Origin: Rotaria socialis | Taxonomy: Eukaryota > Rotifera > Eurotatoria > Philodinida > Philodinidae | Reading direction: 5' to 3' | DNA length: 64,000 bases | NCBI GenBank assembly: GCA_905331475.1 | Contig: CAJNYU010000040.1 | Coordinates: forward strand, 1 to 64,000 | In this document: one piece after another, positions 1 to 12,603 of the stretch | How the letters are laid out: each line of letters starts with the position of its first letter | Position numbering within the stretch: position 1 is the stretch's first letter | Translations under genes and position numbers: made by a program | The notes under the pieces: generated by a model | What the model was told of the DNA's origin: nothing | The model's database searches: none | The model's input: only the letters and a program-made list of their open reading frames with translations

Positions 1-28
1 GCATGGTTCGATTCCATGCGAAGGGGGA
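1..28 (+). tRNA. 3' end of a probable tRNA gene, cut by the window edge
   Basis: Bases 6-16 match the pol III B-box consensus GGTTCGANTCC exactly. They fold as a T arm with a 5-bp stem (CATGG/CCATG) around a TTCGATT loop. The seven bases that follow could be the 3' half of an acceptor stem, and a TTTT run at about 35-38 fits a pol III terminator. The anticodon half lies outside the window, so the isotype cannot be named. A tRNA-derived SINE is the alternative. Confidence 0.5.
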
Positions 29-2740
29 TTATCCTTTTGTTCCGTTCTGTTGTCATACCATCACGTTGCTGTCTCGCTGATAACTGAGTATAATAATGTG
101 AGCGAGAAGAAGACATAACAAACCCAATAGAGTGGCATTGCTTCAGATTGATAATCGAACTTACTAATGATAAAGATGTGATCACGAGGTTCGCTCAAAT
201 TGATTTTACCCAAAAAAAAAAATCTATTTGAATAACTGTGACATTTATTTACTAACGATCCGAATTTACATGAGTTAGTGATCAATAGAACCATTCAATC
301 TCAAGGTATTTCATTCGCATCCAATAATTACGCGAAGTCGGCACCTGTCAAACCTGTGCTGTCAGAAACGGTGATATTCTGTGATTGCAATCGTTCTATT
401 CTGATATGATATGATTTGATTTGTTCCCAAGATAGTAATTAAAATTGGTTGTATCATGTAATTGAGGATCGTAATCCAGGTCAACAAATCCAGTAACTCG
501 GGATCTGATTCGGATTTCATCGGGTTTGGTCGGGATTCGAGGAGAACTCATAGGATTCGGTGAAAACTTAGTCGGCTCCAGTCAGATTTTATATCGGAAT
601 CCGGATCATGGATTCACCGTTACTTCGGATTAGGGGTGTCAATTTACAGTTAATTTAATTTAAAAGTAACTTCTATCAAGGTAAATTTAAAATAAATTTT
701 TGGGCTGAAAAATCATTTAAATTTAATAAATTGTTTGGATCGATGCACATTATTGCTATGAGGGCAATACGTGACTTTAACAGTAGTAAATACTAAATGA
801 GAGGAGAACCTAGTATTTTAGGTTAATATTTGTTCATAATAGTCAATATTTCTTTACAGATTATGCAAGATCCGTCATCTTTCTTCTTCAAAATACCTGG
901 ATACTCATAAAAACATATTTAATAGCGCAACTCGTAGAAGAATGACTAACTTTAACTTTAGAAAACAGGAAACATACTCAAATTTGACTTTAAATAATAA
1001 CAATCAAGTTAAAAACTATCTTTATCTACTAACTTTCAAAAGTTAACCAATTTGAATTACAAACAATTAAATTTAAATTTATCTCAATTTAAATCTGACA
1101 CGCGTACTTCCGATAGAATTCTGTCAGTATTAAGACGATCTGATCGGATCCGACTGCTCATGATCTTCGTCCTGGGTAGCGAATTCCATGGATCCTGGCA
1201 GATTTTATGGATCCTGTTGGAATCTACGGCTCTCGGTGGATTTTAGAATCCATCAGGAGCTGTTCTCTGGAAAAAAGGTGTCGTATGGAACTATTTATGG
1301 TTCTAGTCAAGATTCTGAACCTTTTAAGGTTTCACTCGTTTATTAATAAACCATCGACGGTTCTAACTAGTTTAAAGAACCATCTCAGATCCTCAATAGC
1401 TCCGAATGTTTGAAAAGGTTCTGTCCTGCACCATTTTGTTTTTGTTGAACCATTTTTCCAAAGATGGTTCTGGCTTGAACCAAGATACGTTATTTTCCGA
1501 ACATGATTTAAGTAATATAAATTACGAATAGGTTATCGGGGTGTAGGAATCCGAATCTGAATACGCAGTCACTTTTCAATCCGACCTTCCATTGATCAGA
1601 AATTGGGTCCATCAAAAATTCCGTGACTGCAAAGTTAGACATTTTATTTTAACTCCGATCTCAATTTTGATCGAAGTTTGAAATAGGTTATCGAGGTCTG
1701 GAAATCCAAATCCGGCATCATCGATACCGAGCCTGAGGATCCGAGTCGGATTGATGAATATGGGTAGGTACATCTCAATAATCAATTCTATAGTAAATTA
1801 TAACTTATAAATGCGTTTATTCTTTTATCTATTTTCATATATCACAATTATCAATAGAAAGAGAAAGTAATGTCAATCTGGTAAAATGAAGTCAATATTT
1901 TCTTTATTTAGGTATGTAGCAATAATCAATTGAAATGCAAGTTCAATATGATAAAATGAATTAATGCTTTTTTCTATTTAAGTATATGTGAATAATTGAT
2001 CTCATGGTAGCTTCAATCATGCAATATCAGTCACTCCTCTTGTTTTTGTTTAGGATGGTCTCAACAACAAGTAACGGTGAGTCCCCTTCCGTGCGAATAA
2101 ATGAGAAAGGGCTGGCTCGTATTCTGCTCACAACAAATCCAGGTAAATATAATACATATGATTTAGTGGTTTAGCATAGAAATGAGGGTTAAGGATAGAA
2201 ATAGTGGTTAAAGATAGAATTTAGGTTAAGGTTAGAATTAAGGGTTAAGGATAGAAACAAGGGGTTAAATGTGAAATTAACCGCTGGATATAGCATTAGT
2301 GGAGAGTACTAGACTAATTGAGTGTGGCGGACTACATTTTACCACTCTAGAACCATTTTAACCATTTTTTGAAGAAAAAAGAAAAGGTTCCAGCTAGAAC
2401 CAGATTTTTCTTGAACCTTAAATGGTTCTGAAAATGGTACCCAAATCTAGAATCTTAAAAGGTTCAGTATGACACCTTTTTTTCTGTGTTCGCCCCGCCC
2501 TCCCCCTGCATTGTTCGGTCATGTATATAATCAGTCGACAGTGTTGTGTATTCATTCTTTCATCCGACAGCTGTAGCTAGTTAATAAATAATTTTTTTTC
2601 AGATATCGCATGAGTTAGTTCATTTTATATGAATAGGCAGATAATGTCAATTAATTTCTTATGGCTCACAAGAATATTAGAAATAAAATTGCCTGAATAC
2701 AAAATCGATAGTTGTAGCCTTTCATATTATTCCCACTGTA
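29..2740. other. gene-free stretch with degenerate short repeats
   Basis: No convincing coding exon was found. Two parts (about 1268-1490 and 2340-2480) are littered with GGTTC/GAACC motifs, some paired in opposite orientation. The phrase AGGTTATCG followed by a GG-rich word recurs at about 1530 and 1686. This looks like decayed repetitive DNA with no recognisable family. Confidence 0.4.
2178..2275 (+). repeat. short imperfect minisatellite
   Basis: Imperfect tandem copies of a roughly 14-16 base unit resembling GGTTAAGGATAGAA occur in this stretch. Copies differ by point changes and small indels. No gene is adjacent. Confidence 0.6.
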
Positions 2741-4371
2741 TTTGGACGGCACTCTAAAAAGAATAGGTATTCTACCAAACTTAAAAAGGATCTTCCGCCG
2801 AGTGCACATGCAACTAAAAAATTTACAAGTGAAAAGGGGAAATCTATGCTTGGTTATGAAGGCTATATTTATACTCTAAAACGAAAAAATGATGCTAAAT
2901 TCATTTTTTTGATATTAGAATAGAGATTAAAAAGGTAAAATAAAATAAACGAATTATTTGAACTACCTTTTTATCTTCTTTTAGGTCGATGTCATACCAG
3001 TCCAACGATGGATGCAATTGTTTCTGGACCAACTGAACACTACCATGCGCCAAAACCAGATCTGGTTCCAGTATTGGAACTCAAAAATAAAATAAAATCA
3101 CGAGCTACTGAAACTGAAGAACCATCAAATACAATTTTACATTCTACAATGAGATCTTTTCCGTTAGATGCTGCCGGTCAACTACCTCAAAGTGAGACAC
3201 TTTGGAGAACTATTTGTCGACACCATCAAGGACCCCTAACGAATTTCAACAATCAACTGCCTGATCATTTAAAGCAAACAGATCGTGGAAAGAACTTCGT
3301 ACTTCACTAAGATGAAAAATTGATCATTTTTATCACCGCAACGAATCTTTCAGTGTTGAAAACGTGTAAACATTGGTTAGTCGATGGAACATTTAAGGTA
3401 AAATAAAAGCAAAGACTTTCAATTCACTAATTAAACATCTATTTTAGGTGTGTCCAGAAGATTTCTACTAAATGTTCGCGTTACATGGATTGTTCAAATC
3501 GCAAATTATTCCACTGGTTTATGGTTTACTCTTAGGAAAAATGTCACGGACTACGACCATTTTTTTCAGCGTATCATGGACGAAGATGATTTCAATCGAG
3601 AAACAATACTAAGCGATTTTCAAGCGGCGGCAATAAAATCGATCAATTCATTGTTTCCAAACATTCTTCACAAAGGTAGTGTGACTAATTGCTTCACAAT
3701 AATCATCTAATTATGTATTAATTGATTTTTTTTAGGCTGTTTGTTTCATTTTGGTCTGTGTATTTGACGTCAAATTCAAAGTCTTGGATTACAAAAGAAA
3801 TACCAAGAGGATGAGTCGTTCCATCTGAACATTAAAAAAATAATTGCCTTAGCTTTTGTTCCTGTTTTAGATGTCATCAAAGCGTTTGATCCAATTGCCG
3901 ACGATTACGCCGATGAAGCTGCCGATTTTCTTGGTTATTTCGAAAAAAAAACGTGGATAGGAGAGTCAAAGAAGAGAGGTAAATTGATTAATTAATAATT
4001 TTTCAATATTCAATTTTGATTTTAAGTGCTGGTCGAAAAAACCATTATTTCCAATAGAAATTTGGAATGTTTATGATCGAACAGTTGTCAATCTTCCACG
4101 CTCGAATAATTCGATTGAAGGATGGCAGAATGCATTCGCAAGACTTGTTGCAATTGTACATCCAAGTATTACAAAATTAACCGAGAAGATTCGTCGTGAA
4201 CAATCGAAATTCGAAGTCGACATCGCACAAATTTGTCAAGGATAAGAACCAAAACCCTAGAAACTCAAATATCGAAATCTTGACGAAAGAATCAAACGAC
4301 TGATCGATGATTATTCCAATGTCAATCTTGGAGAGTATTTGAAAGGATTAGCTGTCAATATGTCGTTGTAA
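2741..4371 (+). pseudogene. decayed FLYWCH + MULE-type transposase
   Basis: Reading through short intron-like gaps (3399-3448, 3676-3735) gives a degraded FLYWCH finger (from about 2815; its C-x-x tail GRCHT is just after 2984) followed by a MULE transposase core. The core has the motif WLVDGTFK near 3375 (first Asp), a SDFQAA motif near 3615 (second Asp) and NSIEGWQ near 4112 (Glu), the usual DDE order. At least five in-frame stops are visible: after NFVLH at 3308, replacing a Gln at 3468, replacing a Trp at about 3765, and two near 4245-4260. There are frame slips near 2940 and 4030. It cannot make a full-length protein. Domesticated FLYWCH/MULE genes exist in animals, but the lesions argue against that here. 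Confidence 0.8.
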
Positions 4372-5227
4372 ATATTTTCTGTATTTTTTTGTTCGTGTAT
4401 AAATACTTTTTCTCTCAATAAAATTTTTCCCTGAATGAAATTTCTGTTATATATTTCAATTTAATTGCTATACGATATCAATTATTCTGCATTCTCATTA
4501 GTCTCTCTTAACCAAATTAGAATAAGCATATATGCGACGAATTGTCCAGTCACCGGATCAGAATCGACAATGAAAAAGTGAGTAATGTAATGAATAACAT
4601 GGTTGATATTTTTTCATTTCGAAGATGATATTGATTGATTTCTGGTGAATCAGATGGAAAAATATTGAAGTTTTCAAAATGCTTTTTGAATTTTCGGTAA
4701 GACTGCTAATTGTTCATGGACTCCTATCAGTAGAAAAGAAATCGTTTGTTTAAAACAAATAGAAAATCTGGTGAATTCTGAAGTAAGTATAAGATCTACA
4801 TGGGTTAGTTTACAGTCCTTGGAAAAGTTTTATTGAGTGATGAAAAAACAATCGAACAAGAATATCTCAAACCTATTTGTATAGAACTAAATGCGCTTTA
4901 GTTATTTACAAAAGTAAAAATCTTGATGAGTTAGTCAACAAATAATTTCATAAATCAGCAATAGATCTATTATAGAATATAGATTTCACCTTTTAGAATA
5001 ATACTAAATCAAAAATCATTGGCAAAATCTATCTTACTTAACTTTTTACCTTCAAAAAATTAACTTTAAAGTGCATGTAAGAAGATATGATTTACTACTG
5101 TGTCTTTGATCTTGGTCTAAAAACAAGAAGGATGTCGTATTTTCTTCATTACTCTCCTAGCTCAACAACTTCTAAAAAATGTAGCTTAGACTTTCTTCTC
5201 ATAGGATGTACGGTCATAAAATTTTGC
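4372..5227. other. gene-free stretch
   Basis: AT-rich sequence between two pseudogenes. No exon, repeat or RNA gene could be supported. Confidence 0.5.
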
Positions 5228-6537
5228 TCACCCATATTGGTCCCCTGAATATACTTGGTAAATGCACAATGCTAACAAACCGTGGAACACTATAAATCTT
5301 AAAATAGCAATCAAACCACTAAGAAGCCAAAATACGGCTGTAACAATGTATATAACATCATTCCTTGTAGTTACACTTAACGTACATTCTAATGGTTGAC
5401 ATGGTTTATAGTAGCTTTCAAACATAATAGATGAATTCCATTGTTCGACCATCATATGGTTAAATATTTCTCCAATAGATGTATTTGTTTTAAATTTAGA
5501 TAGTAATGATGAATTTAGTGCTGTTGTATTCATTTAGATCTGTGATCCAAAGTAGTACTGTAACTCATCCAAACATTGTTCACTATAAAAACATTCGAGG
5601 TTAGAGAGAGAAGAAGAGATTCGATCACATAACATGACCCATAGAAACCAGGAACAATAAATGATATCGAAGTACCATTACTGTTGTAAATAGGCGATGG
5701 TGACGATCACGATGCGCTTATTGAACAGGAACAATTTGAGTACGAATTTGGCGTCGTAAAAATATACGATGAATTTTTGCACTGAAAAAAATTATAGTTT
5801 GACAAAGGTTCAGAAACTAAACCATTTGCTGGTGTTGTTTCACGAATAATCTGTAACGGTAACATAGATCGCTTTGTTATAGATGCTATGAATTGATTAA
5901 TGAGTGCTTGAGCTTCTGTTTGAAATAAATCTGAAGTAATAAGATATCCACTAACACAATCAATGGCATAGAAACGAATCAAGTTTTGAAAAATAGTGTC
6001 ATTGGTCAATCGACAGAAAGCACGTAAAACCGGAAATGCAGAGCGGCTGGTAACTCGGAAATCACCGCCGTCCAATGGAATACGAATATCTATATATGCT
6101 ACGAAATTCATCCATTGATCCATAACGAAATCACTTGTACATAACTGGTGTAGACTAAAATTCATTTGAAGAAAGTTTTCATATTTGATCGATAATTTGG
6201 TGCATGGACATGTTAATGCACTCGAATATTTCGAAAACAGCTGAGAGTATTCTGCGAAACTTGGGTGTTTAATAGCCATGGTTTTTTGAACAACTACTAT
6301 TGAGTTGTACAGAATTAGAATTGAAAAAGATAAGATCAGTAAAATAATGAATATTATTGTTGATATTTTTTGATTTTGATGTTCATGTGCACCGATCGTA
6401 GATGGAATAGATCGAAAAAGGTTAAAATTTCCAAAATATTGTTTCAATACATTCCATGCTTCGCGACATTTGACAATGATAATCATTACTGTATTGAATA
6501 AGCAAAATCTGCATTTTGATATTTGCCAGTAGGACAC
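5228..6537 (-). pseudogene. decayed membrane-protein gene of a lineage-expanded family
   Basis: The reading frame from 6537 down to 5707 encodes a cytoplasmic-like N-terminus, a strong membrane span (about residues 60-82) and a Cys-containing ectodomain with several N-x-S/T sites. An in-frame TGA ends it at 5707. The same frame continues past the stop. A two-base gain in a CT run near 5610 shifts frame into a conserved-looking tail (CFYSEQCLDELQYYF), a TAA at about 5534 interrupts it, and the C-terminal part with a second membrane span runs to 5228. Three lesions in one collinear gene make it a pseudogene. From memory it resembles a large family of two-span proteins of unknown function in bdelloid genomes; that placement needs a search. 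Readthrough or sequencing error is unlikely to explain all three lesions. Confidence 0.7.
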
Positions 6538-7109
6538 CTGTAGAAATTGAAATACTTCCTTGATCAGTTTAGCTTTCTTCCAACAAATGAAACTTTTTCT
6601 GATGTATTTTGAGTCCCAATAATTCTTTTATGTCCAACGGTTTCAGTATTTCGTCATGATAATACTCATATCTTTCAAAAATGTTCATTCTTTCTTGTCT
6701 GTTGCATGTTGTCATCGACAACTATCACTACAACAAAACGCTCTCGCAAATAAAAAACAAGATAATTTAAGACTTCAAAGTTTTGAGAAAGAAAAAATAA
6801 ATAATATACAGATGAAGTACGAACATTTGAATACTTTTTCTTTTACACAGGCTACATCTCAATTTAAGTAAACGTTATCAAGAAACAAATTTCAATAGAA
6901 GAAAGTTTTTTCGACGACGGTTTCCATCTGTTCTTATTTCCATATTTGCCACAAATACTTTCTACAATTATTTAAATGATAATCACTGATCTCACATATG
7001 TTGTCGAAAATCATGGAAGCTCACCTATGCAGAATTTACATGTTCTCACTAAAATTTCCTTTACAAAAGTTTCTATTGTAAATGGAGAAAAGCTAAACTG
7101 TCAAAGTTG
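6538..7109. other. gene-free stretch
   Basis: Short open frames here lack family resemblance and splice context. I see nothing supportable. Confidence 0.4.
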
Positions 7110-7256
7110 TTATATATGTTGTAGTGGAAATTAAAATTCAGTAGAATTTAAAATCCTACTAGTAGAAATTGAAATTTTAGTTTCTACTATAGGTAAAATT
7201 CAGTAGAATTTCAATTTCTACTAGTAGAATTTTAATTTCTACTGCGACATATATAA
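7110..7256. repeat. 147-bp near-palindromic hairpin element
   Basis: The first and last 30 bases are inverted copies (TTATATATGTYGYAGTRGAA start; two to three mismatches). The whole interval can fold as one long hairpin built from AGTAGAAATT/AATTTCTACT words. The words also repeat directly inside (AATTCAGTAGAATTT twice). This suggests a miniature inverted-repeat element; no target duplication could be fixed. Confidence 0.7.
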
Positions 7257-9936
7257 GATCTTATGGCTACATTAATTTTATTTTTGAAGTGTTGGCCGTG
7301 AATCATGATTATTGAGAAATATTCAAATATATTCTGACACAAACAGAACATCACTTCTCTAGGTTTCTCTTAATTATTTTAAGTCATTAGTTCAAAACTC
7401 TAACATTTACATAACCAGTACATTAAATCACTTTTCATTGCACTTCTTAACAATTATTTGAAATCAGAAACAGAACGATATTATAAGAACAAAGACAGAA
7501 TATTTTGTAAAAGAATAAGAATATGATCCTCTTGGAAAAGCATTTTTATTTTTCTATCAATATTGAGATTTTCCATTGATCGAATGTGTTGTCAAACATT
7601 GTGTTTGAAAAGGTGAACAGAAAAAAAATATCACAAATGATTTGTAAATAATAATATGAGAGATCTAGTAAAAAAACAGTCATTGAATTTGAACTCATCT
7701 TTTCTTAACGATGTTGTTCAACATTTCCAGGACTCACTCTTGAAGGTATCGAAGAAGCTGCCCTATTATCATTGTGCATGCGATGTTAAGCACGAGACAC
7801 ATACGTTTCATATTTTATATATTTACAGAGTTACTAAAGTCTCCAACGATAGATTTTGATAGATTTATTATATCTATTTAAATTGCAATATTATCTTTAA
7901 TTGATAAATATTTGCTACTAGTAAATATTAAAATCAAAGAGTAAACAACATTTCAGAACTTATACACTATTTTCCCATTTTCATCTCTAACGAAAGATAT
8001 TTTTAAGGAACTGATGAAAAGAATATATAGTCTGACGAAATAATTAATCAACTACGGTTCGCTGTTTTTTTAGTATCGATTGAAACAATTTGATCCGTCA
8101 CTCATAGCTATCAACTTCTTGTTTTTTTGCGATTATATCTATATTGCCTCGGGTAGAAGCCGATAAAAATTTCTTGATGAAATAATTATCTTCTATTATT
8201 GTTATTAGTAATAAAAATGTCTTGAGTTCATCGATTCAAATTTTCTCATCATTACAAATCAATATAAACATATATTTTTCAACATTCAATGTTCACATAG
8301 TGTAACGGTATGTCATTCATTATAATCTATACAATAATTGAATTTCGACCAAGTTTTTCGATGAATTTCTGTTGACGGTGATTAAAACTGAACATACATT
8401 TGCTACTACTTTGTGTTTTGCGTAGTAAATATGAATGTAGTTAATTTAAATTACGCGATGGCGCTATGACATCGATTGGTGTTAAATAGAAAAATTTGCC
8501 GTAAATTTCTTTTTATCGATATAATTATAATCAAAAACTAAAAATAATATCATACAACAGTGATTACCTTTTCGCAACTTATAATTTTGTCACTCGATGC
8601 CATCATTTCTAGTATCTCGGTAGATTTGATTTTAAAAACTCGTGTGTGATTAATATTTTTTGTTTTGTCTCATCTGCCGACTATTGCAGACTTTAAACAA
8701 TCTATTAGATTGTTATCTATGTAACATTGACTTACTGTTCGGAATAAATGACGTTCTAATGATAATATCTCTCAATAAGAGAAAAAATATCTCTGCGAAA
8801 ACAAAACACAGGTTAACAATCGAAATAGATTTCTTTGTATTTCAATGAAAATCTCATTCATCTATGATAATAGTCTGTTATTTTGAAATCTTACTCCATA
8901 GTATCATTATCTGTCATGTTGTTCCCTGTGGTATCAGCGAGCTGATTAAATCCGATTTTTGTCCCTTAACTATGCAACTGACGATAAGCAGAAACAAATG
9001 TAAGACAAGATTGAATGATTAGATTAATTTTTATTATCATTTTCATTAATTTCAGCAAATAAATTAACAAAAATTCAATAGTCAATTGTTATATGTATGA
9101 TGAGTTGCGATTTTTCTATTTAGATTTGCGTAAAACAATTCTATACTGATAGGTTATAGTATTTGAGTTGTGTTTCTTTTTTTAGTGTGAAGTGCTTCAA
9201 ATTAATACGTATCGATATACCACCTGTTCAGGTAAAAGCATTCTTATACGTGTAATTCACATCCGATTTACATTGATCTTGTGGGTCGTCTATATGTCTT
9301 TTCTTTTTTCTTTTTCTGACATCCTTTGATCGCTATTAGATGAAAAAAATACGATGAAAGAGAACGAGAGAAGAAGGAAAAAAGAAACGCGATCAGGAAA
9401 AGTGCGACGATTGAGAAGAGTTTTTGTATGTCGATATTTTCTCTTTATTTATTGTTCTATATTCATTATTATTATAATTATAGTTATATTCCATAGCAGA
9501 TACATACATATTCGTTATAGAAAATAATAATGATCTACTTAGTATGAAATCTATATTTGCTTTTGGTCTTTTTTTTGTAGATGCATCTCATTCATTCATA
9601 TAATAGATTACACTTGATTTGATAGCAAATTTCCTTGCCATGAATGAATATGATTGAGCACTCACAAGAAGGTAATCAACAGTCAAAATATATACTAATA
9701 GAAATAATCAAAGAACTTGACATGTATTTTCATTTGTTCGTATATAAAAAGAGAGAAAATATTTCCATTAGACCTATATTCCTTTTTTTTTATAGAATGA
9801 AAACAACTCTGATTCCAATTATTAGATATTAAAATGCGTCATTTTTCTTTTCCTTTTTTTTGTTAAAATGTTTCCGAAAAATTTTCTGACGATTTCTTAA
9901 TATATTATTGGAATGTAAACCATATATATATATACG
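7257..9936. other. gene-free AT-rich stretch
   Basis: No exon with family resemblance was found. Open frames (for example 7656-7859) look random and lack neighbours in frame. No ordered repeats were noticed. Confidence 0.4.
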
Positions 9937-11197
9937 TATATGAGTGAATTGCGCTGACATACGGCTGCTCTGCGAACACGAAAAATCTTATAACTCAACT
10001 TCTACTCAATCGATTTGGACAATTGTTTTGTTGAAATGCTCCATTCAGTCCGTCCTATTCACCATAAAATTATCGAGGTTTTTATTTGCGTGGTAAGGAT
10101 TTTTCAAGCATAAAAGATCATTACGAAAGCTGTTTGACAGGATCTATCGACAGAAATTCCGTTTTATATCCTACAATTCTGACTGGATAAATAGATTTTT
10201 TACGGAAGTTGGCAGCTCAGGTTCTCCTCTTTTTAACTATATAAAGTAATCTTAATTTCGATTTTAATTTCCTGATCAAATCTTGCACAAATATGAAAAC
10301 ATACACTTTGACCATTTTTTGTCACAACAGATTAAATTGTAACTACTAAAGACTACTTACAAGCTAACTCAAATTTCTTTTTTGTGCTTGACCGAGCAAA
10401 GAGTGAGAAATATTTTGATTTAAAAAATAAATTAAAAAAATGTTCACGATGAAACAAAAAAGTAAAAATAAAACAGACTGGTAGCTATTGTCGCACTAAA
10501 TGTCATGACAGATTTCTTATTTTGACTTTTTGATTTCTCGCTAACTATACGAGATTAGTCAATGATGTTTTTACCATTTTTGACGGAGTATATGGTACAT
10601 CTATGGTAAAAAGTTGAGCTGTTAACTAAGTGTCGTTCGCCAGAAAATAGCATTTTACTGAAAAAATGTCACAACAGATTAATATGATAGATATTCAGAG
10701 AAAATATGATATTTTTTCATCTTCTTTTACTTCTATCGACTCCTCTCGACTGAGAGACATTGCTAGACATTTCATTGTTATCGCGAAACAATGTTAAAAA
10801 GAACTTAGTTATAAAGCGCGTTTCTAAAAAAATATATGCGTTTTTAATAATAGCAATCGCATTACACTCCCGAAAATGCATGAATAATACAAGCGAGTAA
10901 AATTCTGCACATGTCTCTTGGATTCCCCGATTGCAAATGATTCATTTCATATATGATAACCATGTAAAAACATTTTACTCGTCATTTTTTTTGGTCAAAA
11001 AATCTCGGACCTTTCATATATTTTGAGATCTCAATTTTCTCTGAAACGAAAAACCTGACAGTGGAGAAAATAGTTGACTCATATACAAAAAATAAGGCTC
11101 TATCGAATGCACGGGTCAAATCTATCCTCCGTTTACTTTTATTTTTTTTCGATTTTTTTCTTCAAACCGTATAATGTCAGCGCAATTCACTCATATA
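9937..11197. mobile_element. candidate TIR element with exact 24-bp inverted ends
   Basis: Bases 9937-9960 are the exact reverse complement of 11174-11197 (TATATGAGTGAATTGCGCTG plus ACAT), each embedded in TA repeats. Beyond the exact part, TACGG/CCGTAT continues the pairing with a small gap. Inside, TGTCACAACAGATTAA occurs twice in the same orientation (about 10319 and 10668). No transposase frame is present. The size (1261 bp) and ends fit a non-autonomous DNA transposon inserted at TA-rich DNA, immediately upstream of the GPCR. Confidence 0.65.
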
Positions 11198-11363
11198 TAT
11201 AGTAATGAGAGTCATTATTTTTGAATTAATCGATCAAGCTTTTTCTTGAGTAGGCGGCATTTTCTCATCTTCATTTATCTTTTAAGAATGGATATTATTT
11301 CACGCCGTTCCTATTGCTTCTAGACGAAATAAAACAAAACAAAAAAAGTAAGAAGAAATTCTT

Positions 11364-12603
11364 ATGCTTAATAGCACCATAATGACAACACCATGTACGT
11401 TAACAGAGTATGAAGTACTTAATCATACATTGCCGAATAAACTTTATCTTATTTTAACACCATTTATTATTTGTATTGGATTAATTGGAAATATTCTTAC
11501 TGTTTTCGTATTTGTTTTAACTGATCTTAAAAGACAATCAGTATCGATAATAACGATTGCTTTAGCTATAGCCGACTCATTTGTTCTTCTTATACCTGTT
11601 GCAATTCTATGGCTTGAAAAACTTTTACGGCAAGAATTAACTGATCTATCACCATTTTGGTGTCGTACGCATGGTTTGTTGATATATAATTTGCTTTTTT
11701 TCATTTTTATATTTTTGTTAGTATTATATAGGTTTCTTTGATTTAACATTTACATGTTGTTCAAGTTGGTTAATGGTTTGCATAGCTTTTGAACGTTTTT
11801 GTGCTGTTTGGTTACCACATAATAATAAAGCAATACTTACGCATCGGAAAACATTGATTGTTGTTCTTATTATTGTATTTATTTCAACAGTTTTATCAAC
11901 ATGGTTTATATTTGTTGTTAAAGCAACCAAAATTCAAACATTATTACTGAAAAATTCTACTGAGAACACATTGGTTACTTTAGATAACCGTTCGCTAATT
12001 CAATCTTCTTGGAAATGTAATCTTATTGATGATAGTCTTTATGATTCCATGGGTATGTTTTCTGTCATAATTAATTATGTATTACCATTTATTTTTCTAT
12101 TACTATTAAATTCAACTGTTATTTATCGCTTATGTCAACGTGGTATTGTTGATCTAAGATCATCAATCACTGTTATGTTAACGCTTGTTTGTATAGTGCA
12201 TTTATTTTGTACATTACCATTTCAATGTTGGTGGATTTATTATGAAGTTCGAGATCAAACAGGTGATTGTTCGTGGTTAAAAAGGAAATTAACATGGCAT
12301 GCAATAACATTTACGATACGAAATTTCAATTATATGGCAAATTTTTTTCTTTATTCATGTTCATCAAAATTATTTCGTAATGAACTAAAAGGTTTAATTG
12401 TTTTAAGTTTACTACCACATGAAAAACATCAAAGTTATCATTATCGTCGACAATCGTTATATGATAATAGGCGACAACAAAGCATTTCTTTAACACGATT
12501 GATTATGAGACGATTAAGTAGAACAGCTGCATATAAACATGTTGGAGCTATTCATAGTGTAGCAGCTGAAATACCACTCACTAGTCTAAATGAACATGGC
12601 TGA
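11364..12603 (+). CDS. rhodopsin-class G-protein-coupled receptor (peptide-type)
   Basis: Two exons, 11364-11673 and 11732-12603, are joined across a 58-bp GT-AG intron and give 393 aa. Splicing restores TM3 (C-R-T-H-GFFDL...) that the unspliced frame lacks. Seven hydrophobic spans are visible: TM1 has the G-N pair, TM2 has LAIAD, and TM3 carries a Cys that would pair with the extracellular-loop Cys in SWKC. The DRY box is ERF (residues 124-126), TM6 has the CTLPF core, and TM7 ends NFFLYS instead of NPxxY. The N-terminus has N-glycosylation sites and no signal peptide; the C-tail is basic and Ser-rich. The intron position and the variant DRY/NPxxY fit invertebrate peptide-receptor-like GPCRs, but the ligand cannot be named. 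A polyadenylation signal AATAAA lies at 12664-12669. Confidence 0.85.

Noticed and set aside
11444..11930. Open frames antisense to the GPCR
   Set aside because: Shadows of the GPCR exons; no family content.
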